From Mansonella perstans (taxonomy: Eukaryota; Nematoda; Chromadorea; Rhabditida; Onchocercidae), in NCBI GenBank assembly GCA_037074765.1, contig JBAMDO010000568.1, forward strand, positions 186,001-250,000: 64,000 nt of DNA, given 5' to 3'. Shown here piece by piece: positions 42,001 through 53,875 of the stretch. Each line of letters starts with the position of its first letter. Positions within the stretch are counted from its first letter, which is position 1. A program made the position numbers and the translations under genes. The notes beneath the pieces were generated by a model. The model made no database searches and was not told where the DNA came from. It worked only from the letters and a program-made list of their open reading frames with translations.

Positions 42001-44942
42001 CTTTAGGAGGTAACCGAGAAGATTCATCGCGTCCATAGTCGTATTCTGAAAAAATGCAGTTTTGTTTTTGGCTGCTTGAGCGTTCTAACTACACAAATTG
42101 AACAACTGAAACTAAAACAAGAGAAACAAAACACAATGTACTTCTTGAAAATTCGAAGCGTCTTCCCTCGAGCATAGTATCTATTAAAGATGGAATTTTC
42201 CGAGGCATTCCTAATTCATTCCTTTCATATAAACCACGCTCAAAATGATGATCACCTGAAAAAGTAAACGGAGAAAGAAAAAGGAAACAAAGTGAAGGGA
42301 ATAGAGCCAGGAAAACAGATGATGTCGAACCGTCAATAAGCAGCAGCATATCAATTATGATATGTCTGAAATAAAGCGCCTAATATAGTAGGAAATTAAT
42401 CGAGAAAAAATCATATATTATTCCCGGTACTACTTACCAACGATATCAGGTCTGACCGGACTATCATATTTCCTTTGTCTCGGACAAGAAACGTCAACAC
42501 GTGCGCGTAACATGAGACCATTTGGTCCTCTTACAATGCCTCGAGACAACGGTGAGCGCGATGTATTGTGACGTCTAAAAAAACACACAATACAAGAAAC
42601 TATCAAGTTACTTAAGTAATGATTTTTCCAGCATCCTCTGCAGGGAATGATTTTCCAGCATCCATTCACAGGATAAAACCATACAAGTATTACCACGATA
42701 GGAAGAGCAGGATGACAATGCTAGCTGATGTAAAAGTATACTACAATCTCAGAAACAAAACTGACAATACGAAGGAAAATCATTTAAAAATACTTTATTG
42801 CGAACAAATAGTAACCATACATTTTACGACGTCCACAAGAGTCGTCTGATTCTTCATCCGTTGTTCGTGGTCGATCCGCACCACCAGGTGCAAGTACCAA
42901 CCGCTTACGGTCAAAATCTGGTTCTTCTCGTTTTTTTGATGCTCTTATCATTAACTGGACAATATATATTTTAACTATATGATGTTTTGAAATTTTCTAA
43001 AAAATTTACATAAAATATGAGCTAAAAATAATCTACTTCACGCGCTTGACGTAATCCTTTTTCCCAAGCTGTTTCGTCGCCGTTAAATCCCTCATTTTCA
43101 TTCGATGTTGAACTAGACGGATAAACGGTAAGCGCATTGATACCAGCTGAAATGATAACAAAATTCAGAAATCCATATCTCAATCATTTCAAGCTAGCTA
43201 AAGAATTACATACACCGTTTGCTGAGCAATCCTGGTCCAGAATCCATCTGACACAAAACAAAACATTTACGACTCATATGGTAACTCAAAGCTTAATGCA
43301 AACACACGTTTATTGAATTCTCTGCTCCTGCTTCTTCTTGTTCTATCAGTATTCGAGCGATGTGAATAAGTGCTTTCATTTGAGGAGCTTTGTATTGGTG
43401 CCGAACCATCAAGTCGTGGCTAAATTCGACAACTATTTAAAAAAAAATTAATATATTATCTATATAATAATCTGTACGAAGAATAATCGAACATTTTCTC
43501 TTGAGTGTAAGAAAAAATTCCTCACTTTTACTATTGAAAACTAAGTCGTATTAGATTCAGGTGTCAGATACTACAGATAAACTTCCTATGGTGTTCTATA
43601 TGCATTGTTCTGTCTTTTACGGGTACAAATATACTAAAATGACAGATTTACTCCTGCGTTATTTTGAACTATCGAATACCTCTTTCATATGCAGATATTT
43701 ACAGTCTGGGCCCCATGTACATGTTCCACGAAGAAAAAATTTGCAGATGCCAACCGATGCTGGATCGTCGCGCCATAAACGATGTACCGAATGTTCCAAA
43801 ATTTTTCCACGACTTCGACCCACCTGGAAATTTCACTCAAATATAATGCAAATTGCAAAGATTACTATCTACGCTCAATTAAAATATTTTGTATAACTGA
43901 GAAGGAAGCTCACTATTTGTAGAAAACAACCATTCCAAGACAGTAATAGCATTTGCCACACCTTTCGCTTTAGCGAAAAGTACTAGCCTATTTTATCACG
44001 AAAATTGATGAAACGATTAGCCTCAGCAATTCAAAATTTCCAATCATTCGATTTCGAAATTCTTTGACCGATTCGAAGACAATTAAGCTTTCAAAAAATC
44101 CGAGTTTAAGACACAACCATGTCATATGTAAGACACTGAAACTTTCATTGAAGAACATAACATTACAAAATAATTTTAAGGCTAAAAAATTTGCATAAAA
44201 AATAATGCAGAACTTACCGACCTCTGAGTTGACCTTTCATTTGAATGTATTGAACCCGTAACACTATCTTCATCAGATTTTAACTCGCCTTCTTCCAAAT
44301 CATCGATTTCCCCTTCCTCATTTAGTTCACCCTCCACTCCTTCCTTTTCTCTGCCTACTGCAACTTCATCAACTTTACTTTCATTAGGATCAATTCCAAC
44401 ACTGACAGGCCTTTGCTCGATAAAATCCCCATTATATCCATTTCGATCATTATCATCTAATATTTCATTTTTAATCACTGAAACCTGAAAAGAAAAAGAG
44501 TCGAAGTAGTCGAATAACTACTCAATACTTCATGAAAATGAATATTTCTATCAGATTATGAATCTTGAATAGTTCAAATAAATCAAAAAATACTTCAGAT
44601 TGCTCGTCAATTCGTTCCATTTCTTCGTTATCTCCATTCTCTTCATCATAATCTAATTCAGCATCAATATCGGATTCCATTGCAAGATTACTACCATTAC
44701 TCCACTGTTCTCTTCCTACAAAATGTGACTTTGTAAAGAAAGAGACACTATTCCAATTATGAGTAAGGGAATTGAAGAATTTCAAAAATCTACCGAAACT
44801 TCGCTTATATGTCTATAAACAATTTAAACAAGGAGAATAATTGTAACTTAACAAAATGATAAGTACCAATGAAGTCACTGTTTGCTTGATGCCTGTTTTC
44901 ATCGCCACTTTCCGAACTGCTCGAAATATCAACGCCATCCAT
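39087..44942 (-). CDS. ZC3H18: ZC3H18-like CCCH zinc-finger, SR-rich nuclear RNA adaptor
   Basis: Homologue of ZC3H18/NHN1, which links the nuclear cap-binding complex to exosome targeting. About 17 exons from ATG at 44942 (MDGVDISSSSESGDENRHQ) to the stop at 39087. Order: acidic N-terminal region (ELDYDEENGDNEEMERIDE; EEGEIDDLEEGELKSDED), one CCCH finger CKFFLRGTCTWGPDCKYLH (exon about 43691-43824; spacing C-x7-C-x5-C-x3-H), a TAWEKGLRQAREV block (43036-43147), KKREEPDFDRKRLVLAPGG (about 42830-42957), EYDYGRDESSRLPPK, Arg/Ser/Pro-rich exons at 41525-41740 and 40820-40995, HDPWERSYKKGRSKDRE, and the conserved C-terminal helix RAELLRQLKCVEEAIARKRS. All appear in the same order as in human ZC3H18. 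Exon borders are approximate. Several serine-rich exons were placed by frame only. Confidence 0.91.
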
Positions 44943-45945
44943 GACGTTGTGGAATGTAGCTGTAAATAATAGTAATTTTAGTATCGTGAAAATAGTATGC
45001 TAAATAATTTGCCCACTTCAATGGTTACTTGGCAAAGCATTCAGCGAATCTGAATGAGAAAAGACCAACCGCTTCAGTGGTGCAACATGTATCGGTAGTG
45101 AAATTTTACAAAAAAGAAAATTTAAAATAGTTTATTTGTGAATAAATATGCAAATATATTGGAAGAGGATGTAAAGATATTGTTTGGGAAAAGTTTATGA
45201 CAAATTTCAATTCTTTTATTTAATTTATTTTTTTGCTTTTCATCATCTACGGTAAGGTATTCATGATTCTATTTATTTGAATATTTATTAGTAAGTAATA
45301 AATTAAGTATTGATAATTTTGATAAATTATTTCTCGTTATGCTTTCTTAATTATAAAATTTTAAAAAGATTGCAATTTCATGTATAACCTATATAGCATT
45401 GGTACATGAGCTTATCTGCATCCTATACAATCTTATCATATCATTCTTATAAATTCCTTAAAATTTAATTACCATATATTCTCATGTAAATCATCAAATA
45501 ACAAAGAAATTCACATTAACTGCTGCAGTCAATTGATTCAAACTTGCTGCAATAAAATAAAAAAAAAAAAAAAAAACAATGAAATTGCCTTCATGAGCAA
45601 TTTAAAGAGAAAATTAAACTGGAAGTAAATACAACTACTTAAAAATGTTCAATTTAAATTCCCCAATAAATTTAACATTGAAATTTTAATATGGTAGGGA
45701 AAGATTGGTAATAGGGTAAAGAGAAAACATTGGTATGAGAGAAATTTTACGATAGAAAAATGTCCATATCATTCTAACATATATAACATCTCTACCTTAC
45801 TACAACTAAAACATCAAATCTACCTTATAAATAGAAAGAAGATGATTTTTTAAGTACCACAAAATAGAATTGCTCAATATACTTACATGCATATGATTAA
45901 TTAGAAAGGATGTATTAATGTGAGATGTTATTACCATCATAGACA
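44943..45945. other. Intergenic upstream of ZC3H18
   Basis: Very AT-rich, with an A19 run near 45556. No recognised element. The ZC3H18 promoter should lie at its left edge. Confidence 0.5.
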
Positions 45946-46429
45946 GCCTTGACCAGGACGGATACGACAGTGCGTAAATGAGGAGGAGAAGAAGACGTCG
46001 GTAAAGGATGGAAGAAATCAGGTGGACAGAATTCGAGTATAAGTTCATAGTAAAGCCTAATAAAATCATAATCATTGGAATTATCAGATCATAATCATTA
46101 TTATCATCACCAATCAATGACAATCGATCGAACACCTCCTGGAAGGGTGGGTTATCACCGGTAGAAGCATGATACAAATTTACATGACTGATGTAAGGAT
46201 TGAATTCGTCCAGTTTGCCATCCGGTAATTTCACAAGGAGAAATGGATGTATAGTATAACGTTGCGTTCCACTCTGTCCTCCGAGAGATACGGGAGGCGG
46301 ATCCATAGAAATCAATAATGGACATACTTGGTAATGGAAAATTACAAGCGTCCAAAATGTCAACCCGCACCAACTCCTCGTAAATACACAACCACTGATT
46401 GCTCGCCTTTTCACTATCGATTACTCTTT
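45946..46429 (-). CDS. Unresolved exon-like block, hypothetical protein fragment
   Basis: Three stretches on the minus strand look coded but lie in different frames. About 46325-46429 gives EELVRVDILDACNFPLP and ends at a GTATGT donor. About 46100-46280 gives TQRYTIHPFLLVKLPDGK and FNPYISHVNLYHAS. About 45946-46060, after TTATTAG, gives LYYELILEFCPPDFFHPLP and RTVVSVLVKAVYDG before a GTAATA donor. The first two can be joined in phase through a 49-base intron; the second and third do not join in phase with the donors I see. No family is recognised. It may be part of a real gene with missed exons, or a decaying copy. A continuous 202-codon opening (45806-46414) crosses the middle block. Confidence 0.33.
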
Positions 46430-46939
46430 CACACCAACATACACTATTACATCTTATACCTGTCTATATTTCCTCTTCATACTACAGCCATACATACATA
46501 CGCATTCAAGATACATACGATACTACATCAAATTTGTGTCCACTCTCCCCGCGAATTTCTCATTTCAGATATACGCATCACCATTTCTGGTATACTTACG
46601 CATTTCGGATGTACCCACGTATTTCGAATATTCGCACCATCGCACACAAATAGCGGCGTAAACGAGTAATACGTAAATCTACACAAAGACTGATTCCTGA
46701 AGAAATGACCACACGTATTTCTGAGAATAAACCATAAGCAGACCCGTGAATGACTTTAAATTTCTATCTCTCTTATTTTAAGTAAATATCACTCACAATT
46801 TTGGCTAATCTCGAAATAAGTTTAGTCCATAACTTTAGGCAACTTGCATAGATAATTTCGAATTTTAACTCAAAAATGTATATTTCAATCTTTAGCGCAT
46901 TTAGAGTAATGAATTTTGCACATATCTGTTTATCTTGCA

Positions 46940-47009
46940 ATTCATACTTTTGATCCGCTACTTCTCGGGAATAGATTCATACTTCTGATCCGCTACTTCT
47001 CGGGAATAG
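46940..47009. repeat. 35-bp tandem duplication
   Basis: Two adjacent copies (46940-46974 and 46975-47009) containing GATCCGCTACTTCTCGGGAA, differing at one base. Confidence 0.95.
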
Positions 47010-47249
47010 TATCGATTCTATTTTTTACAGCTGAATATGTGTGTGCAATTTCATTTTCTATACTTCTGTAGACTACATTTCTTAGAAGTTTTGATAAAAA
47101 ATTATTCAAAACTGGTCAACATAAATGTTTTCTCAACTTCATGTCTCCAATGTTGTGTTAATTTTAATAATAAATAATTTATTCATTAAAGTAGAATAAG
47201 TTCTTTAGTACGCTTGAAAGTGTGAAATTGAAATAATGCATCGTAAGTG

Positions 47250-47400
47250 ATATTAAAATACTATAAAATAATATTAAAATACTAAATACTATATATAAAA
47301 TATAAAATAATATTGAAATACTAGTAGTATTTTAATATCACAGTATTAAAATACTAGTATGTTGTGTAAGTGATATTAAAATACTGTGTTGTGTAAATGA
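47250..47400. repeat. AT-rich interspersed repeats
   Basis: At least six copies of (G)ATATTAAAATACTA or its variants. Direct and partly self-complementary, so they could form cruciform-like structures. Confidence 0.7.
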
Positions 47401-49415
47401 TAATATACAGTCCTTCGATTTGTCCCGAATATAAATGTATGTTTCTCAGCACAAAAATCAAATATAATAAGCTTTTATTTGATGCTACCGTGAAACTGTA
47501 ATAGTAATAGCAAAATATCCAATGATTCAATGAGATCCGATAAGAGCTATGAGATGTTGTGGACCAGCTAATGGTGAAGATTTCATTTAAATTAAGCTCA
47601 ATAATTAGAAGGAAAGAAATTGCTGGAATGATGCAAAGTATGTTAGCATAAACTTCGAAATTATTTGCAATTAACTTTTGCAATGATTGTAATCATTAAA
47701 TGATTGATTGATTGTCATTGACAAAAGCTATGAATTAAAGTAAACTTTTTTCAACAAAGAAATTCCTGATAAAAAGATTGATCTGGAATTGTTCCGTTCC
47801 GGAAATCAGAACAATCAGCGCAAAAGGATTTTTACCAATAGGGCAATCATTGTTAATGAGAACTTAACGGAAAATAATGTTATGTTATTGGTGTTAGCTA
47901 AATGATTAAAATAACTAATTCAGGTGATAAAATAGAGATTGAACTCTTTTATATATTTACTTATGATCGGAAGCTTGCATTGATCATCTTAGTAAATAAC
48001 AATTTTTTTGTTTCATTCAAGAGTTTAACACTTTCGGTGAACTTTTGGTGAAGTTTAGAGTGAAATTTTCTGCCAAAGCGTTTCTTTCATATTTTTCAAG
48101 TAGTCGAAGAATTTTTTTACTGATACAAAAAATGCCGCTATTTTCAGCTGTATGATGCATCTAACTCATATTCTTTCTTTCATTGTAGTGGTTATTGGTA
48201 ATTAATTCGTCATTACAAACATTGACCGATTGCTTTCGAGAACGAAACTGAAACATATCAATTTCAAGTGTGAAATTTTTTCATTGATATTAGTATCATG
48301 CAAGAATAACTGCTAAATAAGTTAGTCATTAGAAGAGTTCACTGTAAAAAATTTAACAGTTAAAAAATTTTATTTGAAAAGACAACAAAGCGGCGCTATT
48401 GTCATAATAGCTCTTTTAAATTAAGGCTATTTAATAAATTTAACTTGCAACAAAAACTTTCATAGACTTGTTGACTGCATAAACTTGTTTTATTGAAAAA
48501 GTAAATAGCAAAGGAAGTTATATTAATGAAGACAAAATTCATTAGTCGAAATATCTTATAAAAAAAACGAAGAATTCAGTCAATAATAGAAATATTTCCT
48601 TCTATTGGAATCGATAAATTGCTAAAGAAATTATCTTATACATCAATGCTAAATTAATGTATCAAGCCTTTACGTTTATAGGCTTGATATGATGAAACTA
48701 TAGAAATTTAATAAGAATTTTAAGTACCATCAATTTGTCAACTATTATGAAAAGTTGTACGTGAATACGTCAAATAAGTAAAGAGAAGTGAATAAAAAAC
48801 TTAATCTTCGTGAAATGGATGGAAAATGAGAATTCTATTTTTTTTTAAAAGTTTCATAGAGTTGGAAATGAAAAAAATTCATTCATTGGGATATTGTTGC
48901 TATCGGTAAATTCGTTCTCGAATTTGTCTTTGTAAAAGAAAATGTTGCACCTTTAAGGAAATAAATAAGCCTCTACCTGCTTCGGCTTCCTTTGAAAAAT
49001 GCAACATGGAAACTCCGTTCTCTCTTATCATCTCTCATCAACTGTCCTGTATTAATTAATAGCAATAACAATTTACACTTTCCACCGATGATTATACAAC
49101 TGAGCGGCAAAAGTCCAGATCAATGTCACCGCTTGCACTCTGACCTTTGCAGTCATTTCAGCAATATTTACTTGCCTACTCGCATGCTGCAGTAACTCTC
49201 ATTCCTTTCTCACTATTTCTACATTCACTCATTCTCCTACATTCCTCTCTAATTTTCACATTCTTGTTTTCTGTGCTGTAGTGTAAGGCCATTGTGGTTG
49301 TTGTTGATGCAGCAAAGGCCTGAATAGGCTATTTCGAGGATATTTCTCTACCTTTCCCCTTCTCTCCCTATCTCTCTTCCTTGGTGACAATTATTTCGAT
49401 TCTGTCATTGCTTCT

Positions 49416-50789
49416 ATGGCTATCAGCTTGCCAGTATTCTGTTGGCGCTTTCAAAAATTAGCGCTTCTATTTTGTACTTCATTGTTGCTCATTATTTTAG
49501 TGTATTACAGCTGCCGTTTTCCATCAGATGTATGGAATTTTCCTCAAAATCAACCACCAGTTTCCAGTAATCCCGCGTGGAAAGCTTTCCCGGTAGATGA
49601 GATAAATCACAGATTGTCTCAAGATAATTTTGCCTTAGGAAAATTTAAAATACAAATGGATTCTTTGCAGCAGAAATTTACTCAATTGAAAAAAAATTCG
49701 GATGCAATTAAAATGCTACAAAAATCGAACAAATGGAAATATGTTAGTGTAAAATATCAAAATGAAGCAAATCGAAAACGGATTCTGGTCACTGGTGGTG
49801 CAGGCTTTGTTGGCTCTCATTTGGTCGATCGTTTAATGCTTGAAGGACATGAAGTTGTCGCACTTGATAATTACTTCACTGGTCGAAAACGAAATGTGGA
49901 ACATTGGATTGGACATCCTAACTTTGAGCTTGTTCATCATGATGTCGTTAATTCATATCTTATTGAGGTCGATGAAATATATCATCTTGCCTCTCCTGCA
50001 TCACCAACTCATTATATGTATAATCCTGTGAAAACGATCAAAACGAACACCATTGGTACCATAAATATGCTAGGCTTAGCCAGAAGATTGAAAGCACGTA
50101 TATTGTTAGCTTCAACATCTGAAATTTATGGTAATCCTGAGGTGCATCCACAACCGGAAAATTATTGGGGACATGTAAATACAGTAGGACCACGATCATG
50201 CTATGATGAAGGGAAACGAGTTGCGGAAACGTTGATGGTTGCGTATCATATTCAAGAGAAAGTGGACATTCGAATTGCTCGGATATTTAATACTTTTGGA
50301 CCTCGAATGCACATGAATGACGGTCGTGTTGTAAGTAATTTCATTCTGCAAGCTTTACGTGGTCAACCAATGACCATTTATGGTAGTGGTAAGCAGACTC
50401 GTTCGTTTCAATATGTGGACGATTTAGTAACAGGTTTAATCAAATTGATGGAAAGTAATTGCACAGATCCAGTTAATATTGGAAATCCTGAAGAGAGGAC
50501 AATTAATGAATTTGCGGAATTGATCCGTAATTTAATAGGCAGTAATTCAAGTATTGTTCATGAACCTGAACAGCAAGATGATCCACAACAGCGCAAACCT
50601 GATATTTCACGAGCTAATGCAAAATTGGGTTGGAAGCCCATAGTTTCAATGCATGATGGCTTAATTAAAACGATTGATTACTTTCGGGAAGAATTGGAAT
50701 ATGATCGGATGATGCTCAGAGAAGATTATGGAAAAGATCAATGGAATAGTAAGTCGAAAACCTTCTTTGCAGGACAAAAGAATTTGTGA
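49416..50789 (+). CDS. UXS1: UDP-glucuronic acid decarboxylase (UXS1/SQV-1), intronless
   Basis: Converts UDP-glucuronate to UDP-xylose in the Golgi lumen, the donor that starts the glycosaminoglycan linker; SQV-1 in C. elegans. A single 457-codon exon. Residues 13-33 form a type II membrane anchor. A stem with predicted coiled coil follows (about 75-100), then the short-chain dehydrogenase fold: NAD-binding [18 protein letters not shown] (GGAGFVG at 127-133), acidic D151 after VVAL, STSEIYG (233-239), and the catalytic Y263-x3-K267 in [18 protein letters not shown] and [15 protein letters not shown], typical of the family, follow. Length is like C. elegans SQV-1 and slightly longer than human (420). 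It has no intron, unlike every other recognised gene here. No poly-A tail or flanking duplication was seen beyond the stop. A distant AATAAA lies near 51378. Confidence 0.98.
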   Translation: MAISLPVFCWRFQKLALLFCTSLLLIILVYYSCRFPSDVWNFPQNQPPVSSNPAWKAFPVDEINHRLSQDNFALGKFKIQMDSLQQKFTQLKKNSDAIKMLQKSNKWKYVSVKYQNEANRKRILVTGGAGFVGSHLVDRLMLEGHEVVALDNYFTGRKRNVEHWIGHPNFELVHHDVVNSYLIEVDEIYHLASPASPTHYMYNPVKTIKTNTIGTINMLGLARRLKARILLASTSEIYGNPEVHPQPENYWGHVNTVGPRSCYDEGKRVAETLMVAYHIQEKVDIRIARIFNTFGPRMHMNDGRVVSNFILQALRGQPMTIYGSGKQTRSFQYVDDLVTGLIKLMESNCTDPVNIGNPEERTINEFAELIRNLIGSNSSIVHEPEQQDDPQQRKPDISRANAKLGWKPIVSMHDGLIKTIDYFREELEYDRMMLREDYGKDQWNSKSKTFFAGQKNL

Positions 50790-52508
50790 CTTTTCATTTT
50801 TAAATAACGATGATGTCGGTTAATTCGTTGTAACTAAAAATTTTAAAAGAAGTTTCACAACATGGGTCTAATTAGATAATTTGTACTTCAAATTCTGTAG
50901 TTTTATTAGATCGATATTGAGCATTACTTTTACAGGTTCATTTCAAAACTGGAAATGTTGAATGAGAACCTGAAATTTAAATTCTTCAAGTTGTTATGTT
51001 TTTATCAATTTCATCTTTCATGCAGAACTAACTGCTCACTTTGTATTGATCTGATTCCTGAATGGAGCGTGATACTGTTATTACTTGTAGATAGTTTCCT
51101 CAGCTTTTCTCTTTCCAAAGAAAGCATTGAATTGCTTTGCGCAGTGAGTCTCTTTCGTGATTTTCTTGTTTAGTTTTAATTTATTTGTTAACGGATCATT
51201 TTCTCTTTTAATTTCTTTGAAATGATTTTGTAGTTAATTTTCATATATTGAAAAATGACCCTTCAAAAGTGATGTTCTTGGAAAACCATTTTTCTCATGC
51301 TTTGCATGCTTGTTTAGACAAAATTATTGATGATTGTTTTCATCTGACTATAAGTAAGACCATTATTAATGCAGTCAATAAATAAGTTCCAAGCTGTTTG
51401 GATATTCGGAGAGTCAACTGTATGATTCCATGCAAAAACATTTTTATTAGTATCGAAAATTTCTGAAAATGAAACATTTTGCACTTACATCAGCAATCAT
51501 AAAGATGAGTAGGTACGTGAAGCTTTCTACGTTGTGAATTACATGATGCTAAACTTTTATTACAGATGCTTGAAATTGCCAATTTTTATCTTCTTTTATT
51601 GCTCATAGTCTTTAGATGAACAGATGAGACGTGTAAAGGAACCTGTTATTTCTTGCTATCATTTGAAGATGTCTAGCAGATAATTGGTTTCTGGAGAATG
51701 AGAACTTTAAAAATTTCAAATTACTAATTTTTTTATCTAACGAACAATTCTACGTCAAATAACACCCTTTTTTTGAACATTTGGATATATTAATGAATTG
51801 TGAGTATACGAGTATTCCGCTCAGTCTCATAATTCCTTGTCTCTTTCGTTCTGATTATCCGAATTTTGCAGTTAATTCACTCTTACTGGTGGCTGAATCA
51901 AAGTTTGAGAAATTCTGCATCGTTCGCAATCTGAAGACGAAATTTATCTGATGTGAAACTTGTTTAGAAAAACTCAATTAAAGAGAAGAGATTGAAGGAA
52001 GTCAAAATTTGAGACCAACTTGAAACAGTGGAATTACTTACCTTAATTAGATGAACAATTAAGGATTGGTCGAAATTATTCTGAATAATGTTGCTATTGC
52101 TACTACTATCAGTGTGGAACGCTACTGTTGAGATGGTCAATTATAGATCTCGGGAGGGATTCAAGAAAGCATTTTTAATTTTCATTAATTTTTTATTAAT
52201 ATTTCGAAGTACATAGATACTTGTACACTCATCAATACTTACTTGTCTATGTACTGAAGAAATTAACTAAGAATATAGAATATAAGAATTAGTAATAAAA
52301 ATATAAGAATTAACTAAAAATCGCAGCATCTGATCTTTTCATCCGCATCATCTACAGAATGCTAATTTGATACGTTGACTGACAGAATCCTTCTGTCGCC
52401 AATACGATTGGCAACTTATATATTACCTTTGAGAGATTTTAATTCTTTAAAGGTTTTTTTCCAACAACTTGATAGTGTGCCGAGAATAGACATCAGTTAA
52501 TATAGTTG

Positions 52509-52590
52509 ATTTGTTTTGATAAATGTTTGCTCCTTTTATCAATAATTTCAACTATTTGTTTTGATAAATGTCTGCTCTTTTTCTTAATAA
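52509..52590. repeat. 45-bp tandem duplication, diverged
   Basis: ATTTGTTTTGATAAATGT(T/C)TGCTC repeats at 52509 and 52554, each followed by TCAATAATTT or TTAATAATTT. Confidence 0.85.
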
Positions 52591-53150
52591 TTTTATTTGT
52601 AATTTTAGCATTAAATGTAAGCATTTGTGAAGGAAGTTTTCTCAGCTGGCATGAATATGAAAGAATGCAATTTTGGAAATATTTCAAATGATTCTGAGAC
52701 TTTTATTTAATCAATTGCTATAATTTTAGAGTTAACATTTGCATAAAACAAACTTTTTTTTGAAATTATAATTTAATTACTGTCTTTGAAATCACATCAT
52801 ACAGACCATCAAATAGAGTGCTTTGAAAAAGTTAACCAATAATTCTTCACACTTATTATTATTGCTATCGAATATTATAAGCAAAATAAATTAGATAGAG
52901 AACAATAATAGGAAATACCTGCAAAATTGGATATCTTCAATTAACTATTAATCAATACTTTTTATCTTTCTTTCTGCTAAATAGGATTCCATTCAAGAAA
53001 CTTTTTGTTATTAAAATGTAATTGAGAGAGGAATTGTTTAATTTAAAATAAAATTAGGACATCTTATTATCGATATCAACGTTATAAGAGAAAGTATCGT
53101 ATTGTTTTCAAAGCCGTCATTCTCACTTGTATCTTTTTGTCGCGTAGATA

Positions 53151-53190
53151 TTCGATATTCGATATATAGGATATTCGCGGATATTCCGCT
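53151..53190. repeat. GATATTC(G) cluster
   Basis: Four GATATTC units in 40 bp, partly palindromic (CGATATATAGGATATTCG); could be a protein-binding array or simple slippage. Confidence 0.6.
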
Positions 53191-53244
53191 AAGGAATTTC
53201 GAGAAATGGTCGCACGTAATATTAATTATCTCCGATATGTTTAT

Positions 53245-53312
53245 ATTTATTTGACGTATTCGTTTACTATTTTTAAAAATTTATTTGACGTATTCGTTTA
53301 CTATTTTTAAAA
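53245..53312. repeat. 34-bp tandem duplication
   Basis: ATTTATTTGACGTATTCGTT followed by TACTATTTTTAAAA, twice without a mismatch. Confidence 0.95.
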
Positions 53313-53875
53313 ATTTATTTTCTAAATAAATTTTTTGGTTTTTTTATGGTAAAATTTATTTCTTCGCTGATAAATTTTTCAGTATTGTGATCTAAAATTT
53401 TTCTCCTATTTCTTCACTCGTAAATGAGCTGATCCATGCTATTTTAAATCTCGTTGAAAATATTATCGAAATCAAATGTTCTGGGAAATCATCATCGGTA
53501 ACAAAGATTGAGTAGTGTTAGAGCGGGTGAGTCTGTTTCGTTTCTCGATTGTTATGGAGTATGATTTCTGGGAGTGTAATAGTATAACTTTTTGCTTAAT
53601 TGATCGAAGGTATTGAGAGAGGGGACGAGGAGAATTTAGCTTTATTGATTTAAATTTAATTTGTAATTAAGCTTGATTCATAAAAAGTGATAATGTTGAG
53701 GAAGTGTTGCTTCTCACCTTGCATTCGCAACAAGCAAAAAGTTCGTAAATTTAATTTTGATTAAAGTTAAATTTTTCATTTAGCACAAATAATGTTTATT
53801 TCTGATAGCTTTGCTTCTATTTTAGGAAGTATTTGATATAATTTATACGACACTTTATGCTACGGCAATTTTTCA

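Larger units (their letters stand above)
46430..49415. other. Intergenic, upstream of UXS1
   Basis: About 3 kb. Holds the 35-bp duplication at 46940-47009, ATATTAAAATACTA-type repeats at 47250-47400, and pyrimidine-rich sequence just before the UXS1 start (49195-49390: many CTCTC/TTCC runs), a likely promoter or leader region. No coding block was found. Confidence 0.55.
50790..53875. other. Intergenic, UXS1 to COX11
   Basis: About 3.1 kb. Repeats at 52509-52590 (45-bp period), 53151-53190 (GATATTCG units) and 53245-53312 (34-bp period). No coding block. TTCTATTTTAG ending at 53825 is a likely acceptor just upstream of COX11. Confidence 0.55.

Noticed and set aside
49840..50031. 63-codon opening inside UXS1 in another frame
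   Set aside because: Shadow of the strongly conserved decarboxylase frame.
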